A stretch of DNA of 64,000 nt from Pseudomonas guariconensis (GCF_900102675.1 NZ_FMYX01000010.1:62001-126000), one strand, 5' to 3'. Positions 19,497 through 29,658 are shown, counted from the first letter of the stretch. Program-made: numbers and translations. Notes: generated from the sequence alone by a model not told the origin.

Positions 19497-20717
19497 ATGC
19501 GCCGCGTCGTTATCACTGGTCTGGGCATCGTATCGTGCCTGGGCAATGACAAAGCTACCGTCACCGAAAACCTGCGCAACAGCCGTCCGGGTATCCGTTA
19601 CAACCCGGAATACAAGGAAATGGGGCTGCGTAGCCAGGTTTCCGGTTCCATCGACCTCAACCTCGAAGAGCTGATCGACCGCAAGGTCTACCGCTTCGTC
19701 GGCCATGCCGCTGCCTACGCCTACCTGGCCATGCAGGACGCGATCAAGGACGCCGGTCTGACCGAGGAGCAAGTCTCCAACCCGCGTACCGGCCTGGTTG
19801 CAGGTTCCGGCGGCGCCTCCACCCTGAACCAGATGGAAGCCCTGGATACCCTGCGCGAGAAAGGCGTCAAGCGCGTCGGCCCGTACCGCGTCACCCGCAC
19901 CATGGGCAGCACGGTATCGGCGTGCCTGGCCACCCCGTTCAAGATCAAGGGCATCAACTACTCGATCTCGTCGGCATGCGCCACCTCCGCACACTGCATC
20001 GGCACCGCCCTGGAGCAGATCCAGTGGGGCAAGCAAGACATCGTCTTCGCCGGCGGCGGTGAAGAAGAGCACTGGAGCCAGTCGTTCCTGTTCGATGCCA
20101 TGGGCGCCCTGTCGACCAAGCGCAACGAAACCCCTGAACTGGCCTCGCGCGCCTATGACGCTGACCGCGATGGCTTCGTCATCGCCGGTGGTGGCGGCAT
20201 GGTCGTGGTCGAGGAGCTGGAACACGCCCTGGCCCGTGGCGCCAAGATCTATGCCGAAATCGTCGGCTACGGCGCAACTTCCGACGGCTACGACATGGTT
20301 GCCCCGAGCGGCGAAGGCGCGATCCGCTGCATGCAGCAGGCGCTGGCCACCGTCGACACCCCGATCGACTACCTCAACACCCACGGCACCTCGACTCCGG
20401 TCGGTGACGTCGCCGAGATCAAAGGTGTACGTGAAGTGTTCGGCGACAAGGCTCCGAAGATCAGCTCGACCAAGAGCCTGTCCGGCCACTCCCTGGGTGC
20501 CGCAGGCGTACACGAGGCGATCTACTGCCTGCTGATGATGGAAAACAACTTCATCGCCGGCTCCGCCAACATCGACGAGCTGGACCCGGAGGTCGCCGAC
20601 CTGCCGATCCTGCGCCAGACCGAAGAAAACGCCAAGATCGACACGGTCATGAGCAACAGCTTCGGCTTCGGTGGCACTAACGCCACCCTGGTGCTCAAGC
20701 GCTGGACTGGCAAGTAA
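19497..20717 (+). CDS. fabB: FabB, beta-ketoacyl-ACP synthase I
   Basis: Condensing enzyme that elongates cis-3-decenoyl-ACP from FabA. The 406 residues have the thiolase-fold catalytic triad: Cys161 in [11 protein letters not shown], the first His in [11 protein letters not shown] and the second in SGHSLGAAG. It ends with [20 protein letters not shown] lies 8-9 bases before the ATG. Operon with fabA; a strong hairpin terminator follows. Confidence 0.98.
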   Translation: MRRVVITGLGIVSCLGNDKATVTENLRNSRPGIRYNPEYKEMGLRSQVSGSIDLNLEELIDRKVYRFVGHAAAYAYLAMQDAIKDAGLTEEQVSNPRTGLVAGSGGASTLNQMEALDTLREKGVKRVGPYRVTRTMGSTVSACLATPFKIKGINYSISSACATSAHCIGTALEQIQWGKQDIVFAGGGEEEHWSQSFLFDAMGALSTKRNETPELASRAYDADRDGFVIAGGGGMVVVEELEHALARGAKIYAEIVGYGATSDGYDMVAPSGEGAIRCMQQALATVDTPIDYLNTHGTSTPVGDVAEIKGVREVFGDKAPKISSTKSLSGHSLGAAGVHEAIYCLLMMENNFIAGSANIDELDPEVADLPILRQTEENAKIDTVMSNSFGFGGTNATLVLKRWTGK

Positions 20718-20736
20718 CAGCCTGACCTCGCTGCAA

Positions 20737-20769
20737 CGAAAACGCCCCGACTGGTTCGGGGCGTTTTCG
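20737..20769. terminator. Bidirectional terminator between fabB and the chemoreceptor gene
   Basis: Perfect 14-base arms CGAAAACGCCCCGA (20737-20750) and TCGGGGCGTTTTCG (20756-20769) around CTGGT, with T-runs on both strands inside the stem ends. It lies between the convergent ends of fabB and the methyl-accepting protein gene. Confidence 0.9.
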
Positions 20770-20810
20770 TTTGGCTGCAAGAACAGAGCGAGGGCCTTGC
20801 CCTTGCTGGG

Positions 20811-22436
20811 CTACACCGAAAACCTGTGCACCAGTGCGTTCAGATCCACCGCCAGCTGCGACAAGGCCTGGCTCGCCGCCGAGGTCTGCTCGGCCCCCGC
20901 CGAGGACTGGTGCGCCAGGTCGCGGATGGTGGTCAGGTTGCGATCCACTTCTCGGGTCACCTGAGCCTGCTCTTCCGATGCACTGGCGATCACCAGGTTG
21001 CGTTCGTTGATCCGCGCTATGGCCGCCGTGATCGCCTCCAACGCCTCGCCCGCGGCATGGGCCCCCTCAAGGGTCGAACGCGCCCGCTCATTGCTTTGTT
21101 GCATGCCGTGCACGGCACGTTCGGTGCCGGCCTGGATGGCAACGATCATCTGCTCGATCTCGCGGGTAGACGTCTGTGTGCGGTGGGCCAACGCCCTTAC
21201 CTCATCAGCCACCACCGCAAAGCCACGCCCCGCCTCTCCCGCCCGCGCCGCCTCGATAGCGGCATTGAGCGCCAACAGGTTGGTCTGTTCAGCAATAGCA
21301 CCTATCACATCCAGCACCTTGCTGATGTCCTGAACCTGCTGGGCCAGTTGCCCGACCTCATCGGCATTGTCGGCCACGCCCGCCGCCAGGGACTCGATGG
21401 CATGCACGGTCGCCTGCACCTGTTCACGCCCCTGGCGGGCGATACGGTCGGACTCGCGGGAGGCCTCTGACGTCGCTACCGCATTGCTCGCCACCTCCTC
21501 CACTGCCGAGGTCATCTGGTTGACGGCCGTCGCCGCCTGTTCGATTTCCTGGCTCTGTTGCTGCAACCCTCGGGTAGCGTCCTCGGTAACCGCACTGAGC
21601 TGCTCGGAAGCTGAAGCTAACTGTCCCGCCGAATCGGAAATTCGTCCGATGGTGTCACGCAGGCTCTGCTGCATGACCTTGAGCGCCGCCTGCAAGCGCG
21701 CAGGCTCGTCCTCGCCCTGCACAGTGATCTGCGGCGTCAGGTCGCCCTTGGCGACCGTCTCAGCCACCTGTAACGACTGCCCCAGCGGCCGCACGATACT
21801 GCGTGTCAGGGCCAGCGCCAGGACCACGGTCATGGTCACCGCCACCAGTAACAATCCCCACACCCAGACCTTGGCCCCTGCGTAGACCGCCTCGGCAAGA
21901 TCCGTGGCGCGATCGGCATGGTGGATGTTCAGCTCGATCAGTTCGTTGAGGGTCGCGGTCATCTGGTCAGCGAACTGGTTCATCTCGCCGTTGACCAAGG
22001 TCGCGGCCGCATCAGTGCGCCCTTCGCCCGCCAGTTGCATTACCTGGCCCTGCAGGTCCAGGTATTGGCGTTCAAGCCCTTGGTAGCGAGTGAGCAGCGT
22101 GTGCTCTTCCGGCAACACGATCAGCGCCTTATAACGCTGCTGGACTTCGTTCAAGCCGGCTTTGAGTTCTTCGATACGCGCACGGTTCTGCTGTTGTGCC
22201 GCCGGCGCCGGGTCGATCAGCAGGCGCAAGGTCAGGGCGCGGATTCGCAACATGTCCTGAGTCATGCGCCCGACCGAAATGACACTGGGCAACCAGTTGT
22301 CGTCCACCTGCTCGGCTTGCTGGCGCATCTGTGTCATCTGTTGGAGAGAAAAGCCCCCGAGCAGGGCGACCAGCAAGGCCATCAGGCCAAAGCCAAGCCC
22401 CGCACGGGGGGCGATATTCAAACGTCTCAGACTCAT
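20811..22436 (-). CDS. Methyl-accepting chemotaxis protein with four-helix-bundle sensor
   Basis: Chemoreceptor of 541 residues: membrane segment 1 ([16 protein letters not shown]), a periplasmic four-helix-bundle ligand-binding region (about 30-185), membrane segment 2 ([21 protein letters not shown]), HAMP, then a long coiled-coil signalling domain whose hairpin tip reads [33 protein letters not shown]. There is no C-terminal pentapeptide for CheR/CheB tethering. The ATG at 22436 is preferred (AGGGAG upstream; the next membrane segment then starts normally); an extension of 13 codons is rejected. A flagellar-sigma-like promoter precedes it. Ligand unknown. Confidence 0.93.
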   Translation of the reverse strand: MSLRRLNIAPRAGLGFGLMALLVALLGGFSLQQMTQMRQQAEQVDDNWLPSVISVGRMTQDMLRIRALTLRLLIDPAPAAQQQNRARIEELKAGLNEVQQRYKALIVLPEEHTLLTRYQGLERQYLDLQGQVMQLAGEGRTDAAATLVNGEMNQFADQMTATLNELIELNIHHADRATDLAEAVYAGAKVWVWGLLLVAVTMTVVLALALTRSIVRPLGQSLQVAETVAKGDLTPQITVQGEDEPARLQAALKVMQQSLRDTIGRISDSAGQLASASEQLSAVTEDATRGLQQQSQEIEQAATAVNQMTSAVEEVASNAVATSEASRESDRIARQGREQVQATVHAIESLAAGVADNADEVGQLAQQVQDISKVLDVIGAIAEQTNLLALNAAIEAARAGEAGRGFAVVADEVRALAHRTQTSTREIEQMIVAIQAGTERAVHGMQQSNERARSTLEGAHAAGEALEAITAAIARINERNLVIASASEEQAQVTREVDRNLTTIRDLAHQSSAGAEQTSAASQALSQLAVDLNALVHRFSV

Positions 22437-22474
22437 GTACAGCTCCCTCTGCCACGTTGTCGTTGTTATAGACA

Positions 22475-22502
22475 CTATCGGGGAGGGGCCGAATTTGCTT
22501 AA
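22475..22502 (-). promoter_or_regulatory. FliA (sigma-28)-type promoter for the chemoreceptor
   Basis: On the minus strand TTAAGCAA (22502-22495), 12 bases, then CCCGATAG (22482-22475). This closely follows the flagellar-sigma pattern TAAAGTTT - 11/12 - GCCGATAA. It would start transcription about 30 bases before the receptor ATG. Coupling of chemoreceptor genes to FliA is well known; the site itself is called by eye. Confidence 0.6.
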
Positions 22503-22545
22503 GACGAAAAGGCAATATCAAAGGGCCAGAATCAAGCGGCACGCA

Positions 22546-23553
22546 TTATTTTGGTGCACCCGGTAGCACTGACAGAAAATTCGTGTGCGCCACACGGTTG
22601 GCCACTTCGACCGGCAGCGCATCGAGGAAGGCATCAAAACCGTGCATCTGCTCGCCGATTCCGGAAAAGCGCCCGACCACATCCGAACCGAGCATGAAAC
22701 GCCCCGGGAACCGCTCGACCAGCTTGACCCATGCCTCGTGCGGCTTGCCCTGCCCGTCCAGCAAGTAAGGCTCGCGCATGCTCCAAGAGAGATCGATATA
22801 CAGGTTCGGGTAGTCTTCGAGCAGCCGGGTGAGCACTGGCAGGAGGAAGTTCATCTGTGTCTGATGCCGATGGATTTCCGCGCTGGTACCGGCATGGGCC
22901 CAGATGAAGCGGGTGTGTGGATGGTTACGCAGTGGCTCTTCGATCTCCGCCAGGTAAAGCGGGTTGCGCTCGCGCTTGGAGGTGATGTTGGAATGGATGA
23001 GCACCGGCAAGTCACGCTCGGCCGCCAAGTGATAGATCCGCGTCATGGCCTCATTGTTGGCCCTGGGCGTATCGCCACTGGTGAGCGCAGTCAGATCGTC
23101 ATGACGGGTGAACACCTCGCCAATGCCCTGCCAAAGCCCTGGGTACAGCTCAAGCATGCGCTCGATGTGGCTGACGGCATTCTTGTCCACCGGATTGAAG
23201 CCGCTGAGAAATGGATGCAAACGTCGGCGCTGCTGCGGCGGCAACTGCTGCACCGCGGCGGCGACGTAGACATCGGTGGCGCTGTACCAGTAGGCGTCCG
23301 CATCATCACCGGCGTAGTAGCGCGGGCGCTTGGGCTCATCTTCATGCCACTTCTTGGCCACGGGAATACCCGCGATCATGGACTGCTCGACCCCAGCCTC
23401 GTCCATGGCCTTGAACAGCGCAGCCATGCCCTCGCTCTCCTGGAAGAAGTCGACGTAATGCAGGTGGGCATCACTGTAGCGGTAATCCCGCGCCTGCACC
23501 GTCAGGCACAGGACGGTGGACAACAGCAGGCAGGCCAGCGCTCTGGCGATCAT
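22546..23553 (-). CDS. Secreted amidohydrolase-family protein
   Basis: A 335-residue TIM-barrel metal-dependent hydrolase of the amidohydrolase-2 type with a signal peptide (ALACLLLSTVLCLTVQA). Metal-ligand motifs are in family order: DAHLHY (HxH) near residue 29, PVLIHSN, FIWAHAGTS and LGSDVVG (final Asp). Periplasmic location is unusual for this family but the leader is clear. Substrate unknown. It is divergent from the pirin gene across a 116-base gap. Confidence 0.8.
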   Translation of the reverse strand: MIARALACLLLSTVLCLTVQARDYRYSDAHLHYVDFFQESEGMAALFKAMDEAGVEQSMIAGIPVAKKWHEDEPKRPRYYAGDDADAYWYSATDVYVAAAVQQLPPQQRRRLHPFLSGFNPVDKNAVSHIERMLELYPGLWQGIGEVFTRHDDLTALTSGDTPRANNEAMTRIYHLAAERDLPVLIHSNITSKRERNPLYLAEIEEPLRNHPHTRFIWAHAGTSAEIHRHQTQMNFLLPVLTRLLEDYPNLYIDLSWSMREPYLLDGQGKPHEAWVKLVERFPGRFMLGSDVVGRFSGIGEQMHGFDAFLDALPVEVANRVAHTNFLSVLPGAPK

Positions 23554-23669
23554 GGTGGTCTTTCCTCTGCGGCTTGGAGAAGAGTAGACCCGAGCCTGCG
23601 CAAGGCGGTTCAGCCCGCTTCGCTGAACCGCTATGCTTGAGGCATCCGTCGCCCGCCTGGAGCCCTGTC

Positions 23670-24533
23670 ATGAGCCGCCCCTTGATCATTCATCCGCGCG
23701 CCGAATCGGTAGAGGGCCAACCGATCCTGCGCCCACTGCCATCGGCCCAGTGTCGCAGCGTGGGTCCTTTCGTGTTCTTCGACCACATGCTCGATACACG
23801 CTATGCCCCCGGCAGCGGCATGGACATCCGCCAACACCCGCATATCGGCCTGTCGACCCTGACGTATTTGTTCGAAGGCGAAATCCTGCACAAGGACAGC
23901 CTGGGCTCCGAACAGCGCGTCCTGCCCGGCGATGTCAGCTGGATGACTGCAGGTAGCGGCGTCGCTCACGTCGAGCGCACTCCCGCCGATGCCTTGAGCA
24001 GGGGTTCGCGCCTGCATGGCCTACAGGTATGGCTGGCTTCGCCCCGCGAGAATGAGCAAGGGCCGCCCAGCTACAGCCATCATCCGGCCGATAGCCTGCC
24101 GGTCAGCGACAATCTGGGCGTAAGCATCCGCATGATCGCAGGCCAAGGGTTTTGTCTTGAATCCCCAGTGCCGGTGCTCTCCCCTACCCTGTATGCCCTG
24201 GTACAAATGCAGGCGACCACCACGCTCAACGTGCCCCTCGAACATGCCGAGCGTGCCCTCTACCTGCTCGATGGCGAGCTGCTGCTGGGCGAGGACGAGG
24301 TCGAGCCATGCAACCTGCTGGTACTGCCCGAAGGCGAAGAGGTGACGCTGTATGCACAAAGCGAGTGCCAGCTGGTGCTGATCGGTGGCGCGCCGCTGGA
24401 TGGGCCACGGCGGATGAACTGGAACTTCGTGGCCAGCGATCCGGAACTGATCGAACAGGCCCGGGCGCGCTGGGCTGCGGGGGATTGGCCGACAGTGCCG
24501 GGGGAAACGTCGCGGATCGAATTGCCGCGTTGA
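23670..24533 (+). CDS. Pirin family protein
   Basis: Bicupin protein of 287 residues with the pirin signature: FVFFDHMLDT, then the metal site HPHIGLSTLTYLFEGE (two His, one Glu) and HKDSLG. Some bacterial pirins have quercetinase activity and others bind redox or metabolic partners; nothing here decides the role. The ATG at 23670 has GGAG 7 bases upstream. An in-frame opening 32 codons earlier is rejected. Confidence 0.88.
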   Translation: MSRPLIIHPRAESVEGQPILRPLPSAQCRSVGPFVFFDHMLDTRYAPGSGMDIRQHPHIGLSTLTYLFEGEILHKDSLGSEQRVLPGDVSWMTAGSGVAHVERTPADALSRGSRLHGLQVWLASPRENEQGPPSYSHHPADSLPVSDNLGVSIRMIAGQGFCLESPVPVLSPTLYALVQMQATTTLNVPLEHAERALYLLDGELLLGEDEVEPCNLLVLPEGEEVTLYAQSECQLVLIGGAPLDGPRRMNWNFVASDPELIEQARARWAAGDWPTVPGETSRIELPR

Positions 24534-24630
24534 GAGGGCCGCCATGTGGTCAACGCAGGCCTCGCAAGGACCCAAGGGGCTTGTGGCGTTGTAGCGCGGC
24601 AGATCCGTGGGCGCTGGCGTAGCCTGCGAT

Positions 24631-24647
24631 GGGCTGCCGCGCAGCCC
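24631..24647. repeat. GC-rich hairpin between convergent genes
   Basis: Arms GGGCTGC (24631-24637) and GCAGCCC (24641-24647) around CGC, between the pirin and dienelactone hydrolase stops. The flanking text (CCTGCGATGGGCTGCCGCGCAGCCC) resembles a short hairpin element common between P. putida genes. No T-run. Confidence 0.45.
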
Positions 24648-24655
24648 TTGCCCAG

Positions 24656-25381
24656 TCAGCGCTGGAACACTTCGTCCAGCAGGTTGTGCATGGCACGGAA
24701 CGCACGCTCGCTGGTACGGCGGTCGTATTGCATCTTGCCGGGCACGTTGGCGGACGGGTCGGTGAACGAGTGCACCGCACCGCCATAACTGAGCAATTGC
24801 CAGTCGACCTTGGCCGCGTTCATCTCCTCCTCGAACGCCGGCAACTGCTCCTTTGGCACCAGCGGGTCGGAAGCACCGTGCAACACCAGCACAGAGCCTT
24901 TGATGCGCTGGGCATCGGCCGGGTTCGGCGTATCCAGCGTCCCGTGGAACGACACTGCCGCCCGTAGGTCGGCGCCGGTACGGGCTAGCTCCAGGGCGCA
25001 GCAACCACCGAAACAGAAGCCAAAGGTCGCCACCTTGCCCGGCTCCAGCAATGCCTTGGACTGCCCGAGCAATTGTGCCAAGGCTTCCTGCATGCGCTTG
25101 CGCAGTTCGCCACGGTCATTCTTGAGCGGCATCATCGCCGCGCCGGCCTCGTCGGCATTGGATGGACGAACCGATTGTCCGTAAAGGTCAGCGACCAGCA
25201 CCACATACCCCTGGCTGGCCACTTCCTTGGCAATCCGTTCGGCGCCTTCGCCGACGCCCATCCAGTTCGGCGCCATCACCAGGCCCGGCTGGGGCAGCGC
25301 GCCCGGCTCATAGACCAGGCGGCTCTCGTAGGCCTTGCCCGCATGGTGATAGACCAGCGATTCGACGATTACCTTGCTCAT
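24656..25381 (-). CDS. Dienelactone hydrolase family protein
   Basis: A 241-residue alpha/beta-hydrolase with the Cys-His-Asp triad of dienelactone hydrolases: nucleophile in FGFCFGGCCAL (about residue 120), Asp in HGASDPLVP and His in GGAVHSFTDP. The real substrate is unknown, since many paralogues do not act on dienelactone. The start is fixed by a strong ribosome site (AAGGAGG, 7 bases upstream). It lies downstream of htpG on the same strand but behind the htpG terminator. Confidence 0.88.
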   Translation of the reverse strand: MSKVIVESLVYHHAGKAYESRLVYEPGALPQPGLVMAPNWMGVGEGAERIAKEVASQGYVVLVADLYGQSVRPSNADEAGAAMMPLKNDRGELRKRMQEALAQLLGQSKALLEPGKVATFGFCFGGCCALELARTGADLRAAVSFHGTLDTPNPADAQRIKGSVLVLHGASDPLVPKEQLPAFEEEMNAAKVDWQLLSYGGAVHSFTDPSANVPGKMQYDRRTSERAFRAMHNLLDEVFQR

Positions 25382-25402
25382 CAAACTCCTCCTTGCACCA
25401 TG

Positions 25403-25427
25403 AAAAAAGCCCGCCGAAGCGGGCTTT
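25403..25427 (-). terminator. htpG terminator
   Basis: On the minus strand AAAGCCCGC - TTCG - GCGGGCTTTTTT: a stable stem with a UUCG tetraloop and a T-run, 9 bases after the htpG stop. Confidence 0.9.
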
Positions 25428-25436
25428 GTCTTCAAC

Positions 25437-27344
25437 TCAAGCAGACAATTCGACCAACAGCTTGTTCAGGCGACGAACGTACGCCGCCGGATCCTTCAAG
25501 CTGTCACCTGCTGCCAGCGCAGCCTGGTCGAACAGGATGTGGGAAAGCTCCGCAAAGCGGTCCTCGCTCTGTTCGTTATCCAGCTTCTCGATCAGCGGGT
25601 GGCTCGGGTTGAATTCGAAGATCGGCTTGGAGTCCGGCACCTTCTGACCACTGGCCTCGAGGATCTGGCGCATCTGCAGGCCCAGGTCCTGCTCGCCGAT
25701 GGCAAGGATCGCCGGAGAGTCGGTCAGACGGTGCGAGACACGCACTTCGGCGACACTCTCACCCAGGGCGGTCTTCAGGCGCTCGACCAGGCCTTCCTTC
25801 TCCTTGGCGACTTCTTCCTGGGCCTTCTTGTCTTCCTCGGAGTCCAGCTTGCCCAAGTCCAGGTCGCCACGGGCGACATCGACAAAGGCCTTGCCGTCGA
25901 ACTCATTGAGGTAGCTCATCAGCCACTCGTCGATGCGGTCAGTCAGCAGCAGAACCTCGATGCCTTTCTTGCGGAAGACTTCCAAGTGCGGACTGTTCTT
26001 GACCTGTGCGTAGGACTCGCCGGTCAGGTAGTAGATCTTGTCCTGGCCTTCCTTGGCGCGGGCCAGGTAGTCCGCCAGCGCAACGCTCTGCTCGCCGCTT
26101 TCGTCGGCGGTCGAGGCAAAGCGCAGCAGGCCGGCAATCTTCTCCTTGTTGGCGAAGTCTTCGGCCGGGCCTTCCTTCATCACCTGACCGAAGTTCTTCC
26201 AGAAGCTCTTGTACTGTTCAGGCTCGTTCTTCGCCAGTTTCTCCAGCATGTCCAGCACGCGCTTGGTCAACGCCGACTTCATCGAGTCGATGATCGGATC
26301 CTTCTGCAGGATTTCGCGCGAGACGTTCAGCGACAGGTCATTGGAATCGACCACACCCTTGATGAAACGCAGGTAAAGCGGCAGGAACGACTCGGCTTGG
26401 TCCATGATGAATACGCGCTGCACATACAGCTTCAGGCCGCGCGGCGCTTCGCGCTGGTACAGGTCGAACGGTGCGCGGGCCGGCACGTACAGCAGCGAGT
26501 TGTACTCCAGCTTGCCTTCGACCTTGTTGTGGCTCCAGGCCAGCGGGTTCTCGAAGTCATGGCCGATGTGCTTGTAGAACTCCTGGTACTCCTCGTCCTT
26601 GATCTCGGTACGCGGACGGGTCCACAGGGCGCTTGCGCGGTTGACGGTTTCCCATTCCTGGGCAGGCTTTTCTTCGCCTTCGGCGGTCTCGACGTGCTGC
26701 TTGGGCAGTTCGATCGGCAGAGCAATATGGTCGGAGTATTTCTTGACGATGTTGCGCAGGCGCCAACCATCGGCGAACTCTTCTTCGCCCTTCTTCAAGT
26801 GCAGGACAATACGGGTACCGCGTTGCGGCTTGTCGAGCGTGGCGACTTCGAACTCGCCTTCACCCTTGGACGACCAGTGGACACCCTCGGCGGCAGGAAG
26901 ACCTGCGCGACGGCTGTAGACATCGACCTTGTCGGCGACGATGAACGCCGAATAGAAGCCGACGCCGAACTGGCCGATCAGGTGCGAGTCCTTCTTCTGG
27001 TCACCGGTCAAGTTCTTCATGAAGTCGGCAGTGCCGGACTTGGCGATGGTGCCCAGGTGCGTGATGACGTCTTCACGGCTCATGCCGATACCGTTGTCCT
27101 CGAGGGTCACGGTGCCGGCGTCCTTGTCGAAGCTAACGCGGATTTTCAGCTCGGCGTCGCCTTCGAGCAGCTCTGGCTTGGCCAGCGCTTCGAAACGCAG
27201 CTTGTCGGCGGCGTCGGAGGCGTTGGAAATCAGCTCACGCAGGAAGATCTCCTTGTTCGAATACAAGGAATGGATCATGAGGTGCAGCAGTTGCTTTACC
27301 TCGGTCTGGAAGCCCAGGGTTTCTTTTTGAGTTTCCACACTCAT
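25437..27344 (-). CDS. htpG: HtpG, Hsp90-family chaperone
   Basis: Cytosolic ATP-dependent chaperone, 635 residues. GHKL ATPase motifs are [28 protein letters not shown] and [11 protein letters not shown] at the N-terminus. The middle domain includes [11 protein letters not shown] and NVSREILQ, and the C-terminal dimerisation domain follows. ATG at 27344 (MSVETQKE) is the usual start; a TTG three codons upstream also opens the frame. Followed by a strong terminator. Confidence 0.98.
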   Translation of the reverse strand: MSVETQKETLGFQTEVKQLLHLMIHSLYSNKEIFLRELISNASDAADKLRFEALAKPELLEGDAELKIRVSFDKDAGTVTLEDNGIGMSREDVITHLGTIAKSGTADFMKNLTGDQKKDSHLIGQFGVGFYSAFIVADKVDVYSRRAGLPAAEGVHWSSKGEGEFEVATLDKPQRGTRIVLHLKKGEEEFADGWRLRNIVKKYSDHIALPIELPKQHVETAEGEEKPAQEWETVNRASALWTRPRTEIKDEEYQEFYKHIGHDFENPLAWSHNKVEGKLEYNSLLYVPARAPFDLYQREAPRGLKLYVQRVFIMDQAESFLPLYLRFIKGVVDSNDLSLNVSREILQKDPIIDSMKSALTKRVLDMLEKLAKNEPEQYKSFWKNFGQVMKEGPAEDFANKEKIAGLLRFASTADESGEQSVALADYLARAKEGQDKIYYLTGESYAQVKNSPHLEVFRKKGIEVLLLTDRIDEWLMSYLNEFDGKAFVDVARGDLDLGKLDSEEDKKAQEEVAKEKEGLVERLKTALGESVAEVRVSHRLTDSPAILAIGEQDLGLQMRQILEASGQKVPDSKPIFEFNPSHPLIEKLDNEQSEDRFAELSHILFDQAALAAGDSLKDPAAYVRRLNKLLVELSA

Positions 27345-27439
27345 GGTCTTCAAAACTCCGATCTGTTGGCGGTGGCCACCTGGCGCCCCTCGAAGGGCTG
27401 CGTTGGCGGCGGATGTCCAGCAGATGGGGGCTGGCCTGA

Positions 27440-27898
27440 CTATTTCAAGGGCTTTTCCGGTTCAATCTTGAAATGAGCACGCGCGGTAGCGATCGGTGAG
27501 TCGGGGTCGGCCTGCCAGGCGGTGATGGCGACGTTGGTCACCCGACGCCCCTGGCGCCAGAGCTGACAACGCGCGAACGTGTCGCGATAGTGCCCGGCCC
27601 GCAGGTAATCGATGGAGAAATCGATGATCTTGGGAATGCTGGCGCTCTCACTGTAGATCAGTAGGTAAAGGGCCGCGGAGAGCTCCATGAAGCCTGCGAT
27701 CACCCCGCCATGGATCGCGGGCAGCAAGGGATTGCCAATGTTGTCCTGGTTCGCCGGCAGACGAAACAGTAAGTCATCACCCTGGCGCTCGCACTCGATG
27801 CCGATGAGTCCGGCGTAGGGAATCAGCCTCAGCAAAGGCTGGTAATTGCCGACGGCGTGGGCTTCGTTGAGCTGGAGACGAACATCAGCAGGAATCAT
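27440..27898 (-). CDS. PaaI-type hot-dog thioesterase
   Basis: A 152-residue hot-dog-fold protein with the acyl-CoA thioesterase signature [18 protein letters not shown] and the strand [13 protein letters not shown]. The ATG overlaps the stop of the neighbouring thioesterase (ATGA), so the pair is coupled and may form mixed oligomers. Substrate unknown. Confidence 0.85.
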   Translation of the reverse strand: MIPADVRLQLNEAHAVGNYQPLLRLIPYAGLIGIECERQGDDLLFRLPANQDNIGNPLLPAIHGGVIAGFMELSAALYLLIYSESASIPKIIDFSIDYLRAGHYRDTFARCQLWRQGRRVTNVAITAWQADPDSPIATARAHFKIEPEKPLK

Positions 27899-28371
27899 GA
27901 CCTCTCCTCCTTGAGGCTGTTGCCGAAGCGGATGCCGCCCTTGACCTCCTGCCCCAGACGCATGAAGGTGCCGACCACATGACAAATCGGGCGTGACGGA
28001 TCGTCCTGGTAGGCAGTGCCGCGGGTAAAGATCACGTCGCGAGTCACCCGGTAGCACTGCGCATGGCCGTGAATATCCTTGCCTGCCTCGGCCGGGTGCA
28101 TGTAGTCGATGCGAAGGTCCAGCGTCGGGCAGACCTCGAAGCGCGGCAGGGCGCACAAGGTGGCCATGCCACAGGTGGTGTCCATCAGCGTGGTCAGGGC
28201 TCCGCCGTGCACCGCGCCGGTCTGCGGATTGCCGACGATGGCCGCAGACCAAGGCAGCACCAGTGTCATGCCTTCGGCATCGGCGTGGTGGACTCGCATC
28301 CGCAATAACTGACAATGTTTCAATGCGGACAGAAAGCGTTCGGCCATGGCCCGCAGGTCTGTATCTGTCAT
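27895..28371 (-). CDS. PaaI-type hot-dog thioesterase
   Basis: A 158-residue thioesterase-superfamily protein with VHGGALTTLMDTTCGMA (active-site helix) and LDLRIDYMHPA. The ATG at 28371 gives the normal family length; an upstream start 13 codons earlier is in frame but adds nothing recognisable. First gene of a two-thioesterase operon. Confidence 0.85.
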   Translation of the reverse strand: MTDTDLRAMAERFLSALKHCQLLRMRVHHADAEGMTLVLPWSAAIVGNPQTGAVHGGALTTLMDTTCGMATLCALPRFEVCPTLDLRIDYMHPAEAGKDIHGHAQCYRVTRDVIFTRGTAYQDDPSRPICHVVGTFMRLGQEVKGGIRFGNSLKEERS

Positions 28372-28474
28372 GGGGCAACCTGTTTTTGTGAGGCTATTCA
28401 CTCTGCACAAATCCGAGGAAAAGTCTATCTGGATCCACGCTATATATATCTGTAATCTTCGCGGAACTTATTCC

Positions 28475-28505
28475 ACTTACTTGAGCTCGAATGGAACAAG
28501 TAAGT
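28475..28505 (+). promoter_or_regulatory. Inverted repeat in the leader of the small lipoprotein gene
   Basis: Perfect 9-base arms ACTTACTTG (28475-28483) and CAAGTAAGT (28497-28505) around 13 bases, 9 bases before the AAGGAG ribosome site (28514-28519). TTATTCCAC is also directly repeated at 28468-28476 and 28505-28513. A run TATATATAT at about 28441 could be a -10 region. It could be an operator or a leader hairpin. Confidence 0.4.
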
Positions 28506-28529
28506 TATTCCACCAAGGAGAGACACCCC

Positions 28530-28751
28530 ATGCGTAAACCTTTTGCTTTTGCCCTGATGCTGGCCGCTGCCATGGGCCTGGCCGCTTGCGACAAGGCGAG
28601 CGAAAACAAGGCTCCGGAAACCAAGACCGAGCAAGCCGCCCCTGAAGCTGCCCCAGCTACCCCGGCTCCAGAAGCCGCCCCTGCTACCCCAGCTCCGGAA
28701 GCCACTCCTGCTCCGGAAACCGCTCCAAGCGAAGAGCCGGCCAAGCAGTAA
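28530..28751 (+). CDS. Small Ala/Pro/Glu-rich lipoprotein
   Basis: A 73-residue lipoprotein: signal sequence with lipobox LAAC at about residue 21, then DKASENKAPETKTEQ and a low-complexity tail of repeated EAAPATPAP/EATPAPE units. It has no catalytic features and may be a periplasmic spacer or cell-wall-associated peptide. AAGGAG lies 10 bases upstream of the ATG. The tandem units are also near-identical at DNA level, so copy number may vary between strains. Confidence 0.8.
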   Translation: MRKPFAFALMLAAAMGLAACDKASENKAPETKTEQAAPEAAPATPAPEAAPATPAPEATPAPETAPSEEPAKQ

Positions 28752-28760
28752 GCAGCACGT

Positions 28761-28789
28761 AAAAAAACCCGACACTGTCGGGTTTTTTT
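28761..28789. terminator. Bidirectional terminator
   Basis: A perfect palindrome AAAAAAACCCGACA - C - TGTCGGGTTTTTTT giving T-runs on both strands, between the convergent lipoprotein and DUF599 genes. Confidence 0.93.
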
Positions 28790-28812
28790 ATGCCTGGCGT
28801 TCAGGGAAGGGG

Positions 28813-29562
28813 TCAGCTAGCCGGGCTGGCAGGCTCTTTGAGCCCCTCCCCGGCCACCGGCTCGGTGGGCGTGAATACCATTACCTCGAGCACATCGGAA
28901 TGAAACTCCCGGCGATAGAGAATCAGCACCACGCAGACACTGGTGACCATGAACAACCAAGGGCTGATGAACCAGGTCAGCATGGCCATTCCGAAGTAAT
29001 ACGAACGCAGCCCGAAGTTGAACTGGTTGGCTGCCAGTGATAATACCCGCGCCGCTCTAGATGCAAATGCCTTGCGCTCCAACTCACTGACTTGTCGCTC
29101 ACCGATCATGGGCGCAGAACCCACCAGAACTGCGGCGAAGTTGTACTGGCGCATGCACCAACTAAAAGTGAAGAAGGCATAGACGAACACCATTGCCAGC
29201 CCCAGCAGCTTGATTTCCGACATGCCTTGGGACGCCTGCTGCACCAGAGGCAGGTCGGCCAGCAACGACAGCGCGCGGTCCGATGCCCCGAGCACGGTGA
29301 GGATACCGGCAAGGATGATCAGCGTACTGGAGGCGAAGAACGAGGCGTTGCGCTCCAGATTGCCGATCACGCTGGCATCGGCGATGCGGTTGTCACGCAA
29401 CAACATGCGGCGCATCCAGTCCTCCCGGTACAAGTGCAGCACGCTGGCCAGGCACGCGGTGTCGCGCCCTTTCCAGATCGCATAACGGGTGTAGCCACCC
29501 CAACAGAGGGCGAACCAGCAGGCCGCAACCCAGTGGCTCAGATTGCTTTGAATGAAGCTCAT
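28813..29562 (-). CDS. DUF599 family membrane protein
   Basis: A 249-residue inner-membrane protein with hydrophobic segments near residues 10-27, 75-95, 118-135 and 190-222, matching the DUF599 family. YTRYAIWKGRD and QFNFGLRSYYFGMAML are conserved-looking segments. The ATG at 29562 has AGGAG 6 bases upstream; a 41-codon in-frame extension is rejected. Function unknown. Confidence 0.8.
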   Translation of the reverse strand: MSFIQSNLSHWVAACWFALCWGGYTRYAIWKGRDTACLASVLHLYREDWMRRMLLRDNRIADASVIGNLERNASFFASSTLIILAGILTVLGASDRALSLLADLPLVQQASQGMSEIKLLGLAMVFVYAFFTFSWCMRQYNFAAVLVGSAPMIGERQVSELERKAFASRAARVLSLAANQFNFGLRSYYFGMAMLTWFISPWLFMVTSVCVVLILYRREFHSDVLEVMVFTPTEPVAGEGLKEPASPAS

Positions 29563-29658
29563 GCAGGCTCCTGATCGTTCAAGTCCTGAGAATATTGAAG
29601 TCCGCTTTTCGACGCACGGCGGCCAGAAAAGACACGCTCTGGAAACAAAACGTAGCAA

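Noticed and set aside
25539-27476. A 645-codon plus-strand frame antisense to htpG
   Set aside because: htpG is unambiguous; the antisense product is low-information and lacks a ribosome site.
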